Source: an uncultured Coprococcus sp. | GTDB taxonomy: Bacteria; Bacillota; Clostridia; Lachnospirales; Lachnospiraceae | Assembly: GCA_900557435.1 (NCBI GenBank) | Contig: USSH01000008.1 | Span: 1 to 21,800, forward strand | Direction of reading: 5' to 3' | Length of the DNA stretch: 21,800 nt | Shown here: positions 5,387-13,275 of the stretch, piece by piece | How the letters are laid out: the number at the start of each line of letters is the position of its first letter | Position numbering within the stretch: position 1 is the first letter of the stretch | Notes under the pieces: model-generated | The model's database searches: none | What the model was told of the DNA's origin: nothing | What the model saw: the letters and a program-made list of their open reading frames with translations, nothing else | Position numbers and translations under genes: made by a program

Positions 5387-7120
5387 GTGGACGAAAGAGT
5401 TAAGATAGTGTTTGGATTGCTGGGAGGACTTGCCATGTTCCTATATGGAATGAATAGCATGAGCGATGCACTCCAGAAGGCAGCAGGAGAAAAGATGAAG
5501 AGGATATTGGGATTCCTTACCAAGAATCCTTTGATGGGAGCTTTGGCGGGAGCACTTGTAACCGCAGTTCTCCAGAGCAGTTCGGCGACTACGGTCATGG
5601 TTATCGGATTTGTAAGTGCAGGACTCATGAGTCTGCCACAGGCTATATCAGTAATATTTGGAGCAAATATAGGAACGACCATGACGGCACAGCTTATGGC
5701 GTTCAAGATCAGCAATTACATATATCCGATCATATTTATAGGTTTCATTATGAACTTTGTGTTCAAGAAGGAAAAGATCAGAAATGTTGGTATGGTCATA
5801 TTCTCATTTGGACTTCTCTTTGAAGGTATCGAGGTCATGGGTGGTGTTATGAAGCCACTTGCGAGCAGTGCGATATTTGTAGATCTGATGGGCAAGGTGT
5901 CAGAGATCCCGGTTCTCGGAGTTGTACTTGGCGCAGTTATGACCCTGGTTGTACAGAGCAGTTCAGCGACCATTGCGGTCCTTCAGAACTTTGCATCACA
6001 GCCTGGACCTGACGGGATACACAGTGTCATCGGTCTGGCTGGTGCGATACCTATCCTGTTCGGAGATAACATCGGAACAACGATCACAGCGCTTCTGGCA
6101 TCCATCGGACAGTCCAAGAATGCCAAGAGAACAGCCATCGCGCACAGTACATTCAATATCACAGGAACCATACTTTTCATGTTCCTTATAAGACCGCTGG
6201 CTGCATTTGTACAGTGGATATCACCAAAGGGCGATGAACTTGACATCATATCAAGGCAGATAGCAAATGCACATACAACGTTCAATGTGGCATGTACACT
6301 TATCTGGCTGCCTCTGATACCTGTTATGGTGAAGATAGTGAAGTTCATCATCAGGGGTGAGGACAAGAAAAATTCAGAGGGCTTTGTAGCCAAGTACCTC
6401 GATGATAAAGCTATGTCACAGCCTGCGGCAGCTATCTACATGGCTGCAAAGGAGATATCAAGATTGTCTGTTCATGCGGGCAAGATGATAGGGGCTATGA
6501 GAAATGCTATAGAGAAGAGAAATATTACAGATATCCGTGACAAATATGTGGATGAGCATGATAAGGTCAAGGAGCTTCAGGATATAATAGTTGATTTCAT
6601 CACAAAGCTGATATCAAGCGGTAACCTTACTGAGAAACAGGCAGAGCAGGCGGCAGGACTCATGGTAGTCAGCAACAATATAGAGCGTATAGCAGACAGG
6701 TGCGATGAGGTGGATGGCCTGTATAAAAAGATCCTGGATAATGGACAACTGCTGTCGGATGCTGCGATAACCGACCTCACAGCCTGTATGGATATGACAG
6801 AGAAACTTTTCAGTGAGTCAATGAATGCAATAATTACTGGGGACAGCGAAACTCCTGATAAGGTTGCTGCAGACAAGAAGAAGATAAGAAAGCTCCAGAG
6901 ACAGGCAGGCAAGGCACATCTCGCAAGAGTCAAGAAAAACACCTGCGTGAGAAGTCTGACAGCAGATTATTCGGCACTCCTTTACAGCATGGACCGTATG
7001 GCGGACAACTGTATATCCATTGCGGAAGAGGCAATCGACGATTTCACATTTGACAAACTTGATATAGAGAATATGGATAGCGACAGTGAAGTCATGGTGA
7101 AGGCAGGTGCTCAGGCATGA
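5387..7120 (+). CDS. Na+/phosphate symporter with C-terminal PhoU domain
   Basis: A 577-residue membrane protein of the Na/Pi cotransporter (NptA/PF02690-type) family that imports inorganic phosphate with sodium. The two inverted Na/Pi repeats carry the signature QSSSATT (residues 63-69) and QSSSATI (190-196), each within a hydrophobic segment. From about residue 345 the protein is a soluble PhoU-like helical bundle with two metal-site motifs, ERIAD and DRMAD. This domain normally restrains transport or signals phosphate status. The start is GTG at 5387, with AAGGAGG (5369-5375) 11 bases upstream. The stop overlaps the next gene's ATG by four bases, so translation is coupled. Pho-box-like repeats precede it, so induction by phosphate limitation is likely. 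Confidence 0.93.
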   Translation: MDERVKIVFGLLGGLAMFLYGMNSMSDALQKAAGEKMKRILGFLTKNPLMGALAGALVTAVLQSSSATTVMVIGFVSAGLMSLPQAISVIFGANIGTTMTAQLMAFKISNYIYPIIFIGFIMNFVFKKEKIRNVGMVIFSFGLLFEGIEVMGGVMKPLASSAIFVDLMGKVSEIPVLGVVLGAVMTLVVQSSSATIAVLQNFASQPGPDGIHSVIGLAGAIPILFGDNIGTTITALLASIGQSKNAKRTAIAHSTFNITGTILFMFLIRPLAAFVQWISPKGDELDIISRQIANAHTTFNVACTLIWLPLIPVMVKIVKFIIRGEDKKNSEGFVAKYLDDKAMSQPAAAIYMAAKEISRLSVHAGKMIGAMRNAIEKRNITDIRDKYVDEHDKVKELQDIIVDFITKLISSGNLTEKQAEQAAGLMVVSNNIERIADRCDEVDGLYKKILDNGQLLSDAAITDLTACMDMTEKLFSESMNAIITGDSETPDKVAADKKKIRKLQRQAGKAHLARVKKNTCVRSLTADYSALLYSMDRMADNCISIAEEAIDDFTFDKLDIENMDSDSEVMVKAGAQA

Positions 7121-8025
7121 CAAAATACAAATGTGAAAGAACATATAATGACAGGAATATAGACAGAAGCTGCAAAAGGGCTGGACACTGGAAAATGATG
7201 GGCAGATTTCTTGCGGTGACTGCACTGGGTTCTCTGCTGCTCACAGGATGTGGCGCCAAATTGGACGTTCCGGATATGTCATCCATGGGTACGATAAACG
7301 TGGTTTCCAGAGAGGAAGGTTCCGGTACTAAGACGGAATTTGACAATCTTGTAGATACCGATGCGGCTGGAACAAACACTGTTGCAGACTCCACGGACAA
7401 GGTCATATCGGAAGTAGCTTCTGACAAAAATGCGATAGGTTATATAGCCTATAGTGCAGAAAATAACAGTGGCGTAAAGGTGCTGGATGTCGATGGGACA
7501 GCTCCGGATGCGGCATCCATAGAAAAGGATAAATATCCTTTGTGCAGGGATTATATATTGGTGTACAACGGAGAGTTGTCGGCTGTGGCACAGGACTTTA
7601 TGGCTTATGTGAAGTCAGCGGGGCAGGCTGTGGTTGCGGATTATTGTGTCCCTGTAAAGAAAAGCGAGACATTTCTGTCAGACAAGTCTGGTGGTACGGT
7701 GGAGATACATGGTTCCACATCGGCAGCTCCAATCGTATCTAAACTTGCAGAGGAATATATGAAGATCAATCCGGCAGCGAAGATTGTGGTCACAGAGTCG
7801 GATTCGACACAGGGACTCAATGATGCACTTCAGGGCAGATGTGACCTGGGAATGTCATCCAGAGGTCTTCAGTCATATGAGAGCGAACTGCTCACGTCAT
7901 ATGTATTTGGACGTGATGCGATCGCTGTGATCGTAAACAGTGAAAATCCGTTATCTGACATATCGGTGGATATGCTGAAGAAGATATATGATAAGAAGTA
8001 TACTGCCTGGAGCGATTTGAGATAA
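7117..8025 (+). CDS. PstS-like phosphate-binding lipoprotein, circularly permuted
   Basis: A 302-residue secreted lipoprotein with lipobox LLTGC (Cys45). The order of its two phosphate-loop halves is reversed relative to canonical PstS. SREEGSGTK (residues 64-72) and an AIGYIAY segment come first; GSTSAAP (199-205), CDLGMSSR and DAIAVIVNSENP come second, and the protein ends at KYTAWSDLR. Overall layout matches the PstS encoded at 15061, but the Arg after SGT is Lys here and the GSSSVTP loop is GSTSAAP. The ATG at 7117 overlaps the symporter stop (ATGA). Met27 at 7195 is an alternative that would give a normal signal-peptide length, though with only a weak ribosome site. With no pstCAB beside it, it may deliver or report phosphate to the co-encoded symporter-PhoU protein; that is inference. 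Confidence 0.85.
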   Translation: MTKYKCERTYNDRNIDRSCKRAGHWKMMGRFLAVTALGSLLLTGCGAKLDVPDMSSMGTINVVSREEGSGTKTEFDNLVDTDAAGTNTVADSTDKVISEVASDKNAIGYIAYSAENNSGVKVLDVDGTAPDAASIEKDKYPLCRDYILVYNGELSAVAQDFMAYVKSAGQAVVADYCVPVKKSETFLSDKSGGTVEIHGSTSAAPIVSKLAEEYMKINPAAKIVVTESDSTQGLNDALQGRCDLGMSSRGLQSYESELLTSYVFGRDAIAVIVNSENPLSDISVDMLKKIYDKKYTAWSDLR

Positions 8026-8052
8026 TTACCACAATAAGGAACAGCAACTTGC

Positions 8053-8217
8053 ATGGGTGCATACGACGAGACTGCTCCTATGATGAGAGGGATAGTCATA
8101 TGGCTATCCGTCTTGTTATGTATGTATAGAAGAAAACAGATGGAAAGAGGACAGGCAATTGGTAAACTGGCTGATCAGATTGATAAGAAAAATAAAGAAC
8201 AGAAAAGGAGAATATGA
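8053..8217 (+). CDS. Small membrane protein, 54 residues, unknown function
   Basis: An ATG at 8053 opens a 54-codon frame ending in TGA at 8215-8217. The short N terminus MGAYDETAPMMR is followed by one hydrophobic helix, GIVIWLSVLLCMY (about residues 13-25). The remainder is a strongly basic and polar tail (RRKQMERGQ ... KKNKEQKRRI), so the protein is predicted to be single-pass with a cytoplasmic tail. AAGGA (8036-8040) lies 12 bases upstream, slightly far. The frame fills the gap between the PstS-like gene and ppk, and the ppk ribosome site AAGGAG (8205-8210) lies inside its end, 4 bases before the ppk ATG. I do not recognise the family. The operon fit and the clear helix support it; composition alone could mislead. 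Confidence 0.55.
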   Translation: MGAYDETAPMMRGIVIWLSVLLCMYRRKQMERGQAIGKLADQIDKKNKEQKRRI

Positions 8218-8221
8218 AGAA

Positions 8222-10291
8222 ATGGCACAGGATACAAATATAAGTACAATAAAGGGCGTATACGTCAACAGAGAGATTTCATGGCTCAAGTTTAATGAGC
8301 GTGTGTTGGAGGAGGCGCAGAATGAGAATTCACCGCTCTGCGAGAAGTTGTCATTTCTGGCAATATACCAGTCAAATCTTGACGAATTCTTCATGGTGAG
8401 AGTTGGTTCTCTGGAGGATCAGAAGCTTCTGACCGGAGATCAGAGGGAGAACAAGACAAAGCTCAGCCCACAGGAACAGATTGATGCGATCCTTGAGAAT
8501 GTCACAAAGCTCAATGCGATCAAAGACAACATATACGAGAATCTCATGAAAGATGTTGAGCCTGAAGGTTTTAGACTGGTGCGATATGCGGACTTGTCGA
8601 AGGCTGATGCAAAGTATCTTGACAGTTATTTTGCGCAGGAGATACTTCCGCTGCTCTCAGTGATGATCGTTGGAAGAAAACAGCCGTTCCCGTTCCTCAA
8701 GAACAGAGAGATATATGCCCTTGCCATACTTGAAAGAAAGGGCAAGAAGAAACTCGGTATCATACCTTGTGAGAGCGGCATGCTTCCAAGGCTTGTGGCA
8801 CTTCCGGGTGTGCCGGGAACCTATATACTTTTGGAGGAGCTTATCCTTCACTATGCTCCGGGACTTTTCAAAGGCTACAAGGTTCAGGAGAAGACCCTCA
8901 TGAGAATCACTAGAAATGCAGATATCGACGTGAGCAAGGTGTATGATGAAGACCTCAACTACAGAGATCAGATGGAACAGGTTGTAAAGCTCAGAAAGAA
9001 GCTTGCTCCGGTCAGAATAGAATTTACAAGAGATATATCTCAGAAGATGGTGGGCGAGGTGTGTGATTACTGTGAGCTTGACGAAAAACATGTATTTTAT
9101 TCAAAATCTCCGCTGGATCTGTCATTTGTATTCCAGATACAGGATAAGCTCAGGGACAGACAGGAGCTGTTCTTTGAGAAGAGAGTGTCACAGCAGTCAC
9201 CGGATCTTGATGTGATGAAGCCACTTATACCTCAGATACTTGAGAAGGATGTGCTTCTCTCATATCCGTATGAGAGCATCAGACCGTTCCTGAATCTCCT
9301 TCAGGAGGCAGCAAGAGATCCAAAGGTAAATGCAATCAGGATGACACTTTACCGTCTGGCAAAGAACTCCAAGGTGGTGGAGGCTCTTGTTGAAGCTGCT
9401 GAGAACGGTAAGCAGGTTGAGGTACTTGTGGAACTCAAGGCAAGATTTGATGAGGAAAATAACATAGAGTGGAGCCGTACCCTCGAGGACGCGGGCTGTC
9501 ATGTTGTGTATGGTGTGGATGGTCTCAAGGTACACTCAAAGCTTTGTCTTATAACCAGAAAGGATGGAGGCAGGATCCAATACATAACACAGATAGGAAC
9601 GGGCAATTACAATGAGAAGACATCGAGACTCTACACAGATCTGTCACTTATGACTGCAAATGAGGATATTGGTAAGGATGCCATGAAAGTGTTCCAGTCA
9701 ATCCTCATCGGCAATACAGTCAGCCATGCTGATCATCTGCTTGTGGCTCCTGAGTGCCTGCAGGCTCCTGTCATCAAGATGATAGATGATGAGATCGCCA
9801 TGGCAAAGGATGGCCAGCCTGCGTATATCGGTGTTAAGATCAATTCTCTCACTGACAAGAAGATCATCGACAAGCTGGTTGAGGCATCGAAGGCGGGAGT
9901 GAAGGTTGAACTTATAGTCAGAGGAATATGCTGTCTGCTGGCGGGAATCCCCGGAGAAACGGAGAATATACATATAAGAAGTATTGTTGGACGTTTCCTT
10001 GAGCATTCAAGAATATATATGTTCGGAACCCCTGACAGAGACAAGATATATATAGCTTCAGCAGATTTTATGACACGTAACACTCTCCGCCGTGTGGAGG
10101 TTGCTACACCTATATATGATGATAAGATCAAGCAGCGTATCAGAGATATGTTTGGACTTATGATGAAGGACAACATGCAGGCACGAATCCAGCAGCCTGA
10201 CGGCACATATATGAAACAGAACCGTGATGCAGAGGAGATAAACTCACAGGAAATGCAGTATGCAGATGCCTATGAGAGGGCACGTCAGTAG
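8222..10291 (+). CDS. ppk1: Polyphosphate kinase 1
   Basis: A 689-residue enzyme that polymerises the gamma-phosphate of ATP into polyphosphate, reversibly. Length equals the E. coli enzyme (688). The N domain starts with the family hallmark NREISWLKFNERVLEEA. The phospholipase-D-like catalytic domains carry His438 in VHSKLCL, the expected autophosphorylated residue, and His595 in LEHSRIY; both sit three positions after E. coli His435 and His592. A TTG at 8159 is in frame, but the ATG at 8222 starts exactly where PPK homologs start and has AAGGAG (8205-8210) 11 bases before it. It is in the phosphate operon behind the symporter and PstS-like genes, so imported phosphate could be stored as polyphosphate. 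The EAL gene follows after 25 bases. Confidence 0.96.
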   Translation: MAQDTNISTIKGVYVNREISWLKFNERVLEEAQNENSPLCEKLSFLAIYQSNLDEFFMVRVGSLEDQKLLTGDQRENKTKLSPQEQIDAILENVTKLNAIKDNIYENLMKDVEPEGFRLVRYADLSKADAKYLDSYFAQEILPLLSVMIVGRKQPFPFLKNREIYALAILERKGKKKLGIIPCESGMLPRLVALPGVPGTYILLEELILHYAPGLFKGYKVQEKTLMRITRNADIDVSKVYDEDLNYRDQMEQVVKLRKKLAPVRIEFTRDISQKMVGEVCDYCELDEKHVFYSKSPLDLSFVFQIQDKLRDRQELFFEKRVSQQSPDLDVMKPLIPQILEKDVLLSYPYESIRPFLNLLQEAARDPKVNAIRMTLYRLAKNSKVVEALVEAAENGKQVEVLVELKARFDEENNIEWSRTLEDAGCHVVYGVDGLKVHSKLCLITRKDGGRIQYITQIGTGNYNEKTSRLYTDLSLMTANEDIGKDAMKVFQSILIGNTVSHADHLLVAPECLQAPVIKMIDDEIAMAKDGQPAYIGVKINSLTDKKIIDKLVEASKAGVKVELIVRGICCLLAGIPGETENIHIRSIVGRFLEHSRIYMFGTPDRDKIYIASADFMTRNTLRRVEVATPIYDDKIKQRIRDMFGLMMKDNMQARIQQPDGTYMKQNRDAEEINSQEMQYADAYERARQ

Positions 10292-10316
10292 ATGTATTAC
10301 ATAGTGAGGGATGCTG

Positions 10317-11054
10317 ATGAAGAATAAGAAGATAAAGATCAGAGAACTTGAGGATATAATAAAAAATAAACGGATATACCCGGTGTTTCAGCCTATAGTA
10401 GATCTTAGAAGTGGACATATATTTGCTTATGAAGCATTGTCCAGAGTACTGGGTGGTTCCAGCATGGAAATAGGTGAACTGTTTGAGCTGGCATGCAGGT
10501 GCAGAAAGGTCTGGGAACTCGAGGCGGTATGCCGCCGCAATGCTCTGAAGCAGGCGGTGTATATGCCGGCTGGGAAAAAGCTGTTTTTAAATGTTGATCC
10601 AAATGTCATACTTGATCCGAAGTTCCGCAGTGGAACCACAAGATATATGATGAAAAAGTATGGTCTGACACCTGACGATGTGGTGTTTGAGGTGACTGAG
10701 AGGACCAGGATAAAGAAGGAGACAACATTCACTGAGACGGTCAATCATTATCGGGATGAAGAATTTCATATAGCCATAGATGATTTCGGAGCTGAGTTTG
10801 CAGGGATGAACAGAGTGTGTATGCTGCATCCGGAGTACATCAAGCTTGATATTGAACTTATAAAGGACATAGATTCAAATGAGTATCAGAGAAGCTTTGT
10901 GAAACATTTCGCAGATTTCTGTGAGGAGAAAGGGATCAAGCTGGTTGCAGAGGGCATAGAGACTAAAGCAGAGCTTGAGACCGCGGCACGAATAGGTGTG
11001 GCATATGGTCAGGGCTACTATCTGTATGCGCCGGGAGTACATTTTGCTGAGTAA
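10317..11054 (+). CDS. Stand-alone EAL-domain c-di-GMP phosphodiesterase
   Basis: A 245-residue cytoplasmic protein made of one EAL domain, which hydrolyses the second messenger c-di-GMP. Catalytic and metal-binding positions are present: Glu39 of YEALSR, Asn of LNVDP, Glu of FEVTER, Asp-Asp of IDDFG, Lys of YIKLD, Glu of VAEGIET and Gln of GQGYYLY. Loop 6, normally DDFGTGYSS, reads DDFGAEFAG, so the second Gly is Glu; this loop affects dimer-linked activation. The ATG at 10311 abuts the GAGGG ribosome site (10306-10310), so the ATG at 10317, 6 bases downstream, is preferred. It lies 25 bases after ppk, with the terminator at 11160 after it, so it is the last gene of the phosphate operon. No sensory or GGDEF domain is fused. 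Confidence 0.9.
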   Translation: MKNKKIKIRELEDIIKNKRIYPVFQPIVDLRSGHIFAYEALSRVLGGSSMEIGELFELACRCRKVWELEAVCRRNALKQAVYMPAGKKLFLNVDPNVILDPKFRSGTTRYMMKKYGLTPDDVVFEVTERTRIKKETTFTETVNHYRDEEFHIAIDDFGAEFAGMNRVCMLHPEYIKLDIELIKDIDSNEYQRSFVKHFADFCEEKGIKLVAEGIETKAELETAARIGVAYGQGYYLYAPGVHFAE

Positions 11055-11087
11055 TCATAACGATTCAGAGTGAATATATATGGACAT

Positions 11088-11116
11088 TTGCTTTCTGAGG
11101 ACAGATATGATAGAAT
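11088..11116 (+). promoter_or_regulatory. Possible promoter of the pab cluster
   Basis: TTGCTT (11088-11093), a 17-bp spacer and TAGAAT (11111-11116). It lies upstream of the terminator at 11160-11209, so if used, the terminator would sit in the leader of the pab genes. Confidence 0.35.
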
Positions 11117-11159
11117 CTGTAAAAATCAAAGATAAAAATAACGTGCAGATTACGGACCG

Positions 11160-11209
11160 AAAAGGATAACGACTGTGCATGCTTTGGCATGCCGGCTGTT
11201 ATCCTTTTT
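11160..11209 (+). terminator. Rho-independent terminator after the EAL gene
   Basis: AAAAGGATAAC (11160-11170) pairs with GTTATCCTTTT (11198-11208). An inner stem GCATGC (11177-11182) / GCATGC (11187-11192) closes on a TTTG loop. The 3' arm runs into a T stretch. It ends the symporter-ppk-EAL transcript and lies only 34 bases before the pabA start, so it could also act as an attenuator for pab. Confidence 0.85.
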
Positions 11210-11243
11210 GTGTTTTATGGTGATTGCGGATAAGGAGAAGTGC

Positions 11244-11827
11244 ATGTATCTGATGATAGACAATTTTGATTCGTTTGTATATAACCTGAAGGCGTATTTT
11301 GAGGAAATGGGAAGATGTGTGACCGTGAAGAGGTGCGATCGGATATCTCTGCAGGATGTGGAAGATCTGGAGCCGGAGGGCATAATACTTTCACCGGGAC
11401 CTGGGCGGCCATGGGAGGCAAAAATGTGTGTGGATGTTGTGAACATGTATAAGGGAAAGATTCCGATACTTGGAGTCTGCCTGGACATCAGATACTTGGG
11501 TATTGTGCGGGCGCCATTGTTGAAAAAGGAAATATGCCAATGCATGGAAAGGTGACAGAGATACATACCAGTGGAACAGGTCTGTTTGCGCGGCTGCCGG
11601 AAAGCTTTCGTGTCACAAGGTACCACTCTTTGGTAATAAATGGCAGCAGTCTGCCGGATGATTACCGGGTGGATGCGATATCCGAGGATGGTGCAGTTAT
11701 GGGGATATCACACAGAAGGCTGCCGTTGTACGGGGTGCAGTTTCACCCGGAAGCGGTACTTACGGAGTACGGTCGTGATATATTGTATAATTTTTGTATA
11801 GCGGCGGAGAAGTTTAATTGCAGATAA
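11244..11827 (+). pseudogene. pabA: Aminodeoxychorismate synthase glutaminase subunit PabA, frameshifted
   Basis: The class I glutamine amidotransferase that feeds ammonia to PabB. The start MYLMIDNFDSFVYN is typical, with AAGGAG (11232-11237) 6 bases upstream. The frame runs through SPGPG to the nucleophile Cys79 in ILGVCL, then leaves register. After CTG at 11481-11483, two bases precede CAT, where GG-any base before CAT would restore the conserved GVCLGHQ. The other frame continues to HQILGYCAGA, MHGKV, YHSL and QFHPEA (catalytic His and Glu) and stops at 11825-11827. As read, the product ends at 11555 and lacks His and Glu. Adding one base would give a normal 194-residue protein. Everything else is intact, so this is either a very recent mutation or a sequencing error. 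Confidence 0.85.
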
Positions 11828-11837
11828 GGAGTTATAT

Positions 11838-13241
11838 ATGAGCAGTATGAGGCGAGTGGTAAAAAAACTTGACAGATATGTGTGTGCAGCTGATGTTTTT
11901 GGAATATATGAGGATGAGACAGGAATAGCATTTCTTGACTCATCCCTTGTGAATAATCTGGGACACTATTCGATCATCGGGAGATGCCCGTATCTCAGGC
12001 TTGTTAAGAATGGGGATACATTTGAGGTTAATGGAGATTCAGAAAAGAATATAACATTTGAAGAATATATGAGACAGTATCTTGTACAGCATATGGATAA
12101 GAGTTCGGAGGATTTGCCGATCGTATCAGGAGCGATAGGGTATGTATCATACGATTATGGAATGGATAGGATGGGGCTTGATTCCATCAATGAAGATCTT
12201 GTGTCTGTTCCAGAGGCAGTCATGACATTCTATGACTGTTTTGTTGTTGAAGATTGCCTAAAAAAAGAAACATATCTTGTGGCAAATGGGATGACAGGTG
12301 ATGCACAGTCAAATATTGATGTAATGGAGAATGATATAGAGAAGTATTGCAGCAGGGATGATCGGGAAAATGGGAATATAATTGACAGGACGAGTGAAGA
12401 TGTACAAAAGAGGAAGAAGTATAACTTGAATGTGTACGAAGAATGCAGCAGGGAAGAGTATGAGCACTCTATAAGAAGATTGAAGGATTATATAACCGAG
12501 GGGGATGTATATGTTGCAAATATGACAAGGCACATGGTTATCGACAGCGATAAAAAGCCTCTGGACGTGTTCTATGACCTGAGAGTTAGCAATCCGTCGC
12601 CATTTGGTGGATATCTTGATCTGGGAGATTATCAGATAGTGAGCGCCTCTCCTGAACGGTTTATGCAGATAAAGGATCGTCGTGTGTACACCCGGCCGAT
12701 AAAGGGGACGAGGAGACGGGGAGAGACTGACAGGGAGGATGAGGCGCTCAGGAGGGAGCTTGAGAAATCACAGAAGGAAAAGCGTGAACTCCTGATGATT
12801 GTAGATCTTGAGAGGAATGACCTGAACCATGTGTGCAGACCGGGAAGCGTAAAAGTGACTGAACTGTTTTCGATAGAAGAGTATGCGACTGTTTTCCATC
12901 AGGTGGCAAATGTTGAAGGCATGCTGCAGGATGGGGAAGATGTGATGTCTCTTCTTACTGCGACATTTCCGGGTGGTTCTGTTACAGGGGCGCCGAAACG
13001 CAGGGCTATGGAGATTACAGATGAACTTGAATGCGGGAAGAGAAATATTTACACCGGCTCTATTGGTTATATTACATTAGATGGAAAATGTGATTTTAAT
13101 ATAGTGATAAGAACTGTATTGTACAGAAATGGCAGGTATTATCTAGGCGTTGGAGGCGGTATTACTGCCGATTCAGATCCTGGTGCAGAGTATGAAGAGA
13201 CACGGGATAAGGCAAAAGCAATACTCAGTGCATTGCAGTAG
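11838..13241 (+). CDS. pabB: Aminodeoxychorismate synthase component I PabB
   Basis: A 467-residue enzyme that converts chorismate to 4-amino-4-deoxychorismate for folate synthesis. The N-terminal third is the less conserved domain; the chorismate-binding domain runs from about residue 205 to the end. The lysine of RPIKGTRRRG (Lys289) is the PabB-type catalytic lysine; anthranilate synthase TrpE has Ala there. IVDLERNDL, FPGGSVTGAPK, GSIGY and GGGITADS are all conserved. AAGGAG (11826-11831) overlaps the pabA stop and lies 6 bases before the ATG, so translation is probably coupled to pabA. pabC follows after 34 bases. Without a working PabA, PabB alone can use free ammonia, known for the family. 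Confidence 0.93.
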   Translation: MSSMRRVVKKLDRYVCAADVFGIYEDETGIAFLDSSLVNNLGHYSIIGRCPYLRLVKNGDTFEVNGDSEKNITFEEYMRQYLVQHMDKSSEDLPIVSGAIGYVSYDYGMDRMGLDSINEDLVSVPEAVMTFYDCFVVEDCLKKETYLVANGMTGDAQSNIDVMENDIEKYCSRDDRENGNIIDRTSEDVQKRKKYNLNVYEECSREEYEHSIRRLKDYITEGDVYVANMTRHMVIDSDKKPLDVFYDLRVSNPSPFGGYLDLGDYQIVSASPERFMQIKDRRVYTRPIKGTRRRGETDREDEALRRELEKSQKEKRELLMIVDLERNDLNHVCRPGSVKVTELFSIEEYATVFHQVANVEGMLQDGEDVMSLLTATFPGGSVTGAPKRRAMEITDELECGKRNIYTGSIGYITLDGKCDFNIVIRTVLYRNGRYYLGVGGGITADSDPGAEYEETRDKAKAILSALQ

Positions 13242-13275
13242 CATTTGAAAATGATGAAAATGGGAGAAATGTAAA

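Noticed and set aside
8090..8109. GGATAG/CTATCC stem as a terminator between the PstS-like gene and ppk
   Set aside because: The stem is only 6 bp, with no T run, and it lies within the small membrane-protein frame.
8159..8221. TTG start giving ppk 21 extra residues
   Set aside because: The ATG at 8222 matches where PPK1 proteins begin, has a ribosome site, and the upstream bases are better explained as the 54-residue gene in another frame.
11175..11243. Earlier ATG for pabA at 11175
   Set aside because: It lies inside the terminator hairpin, and the added residues do not fit the family; the start at 11244 has AAGGAG 6 bases before it.
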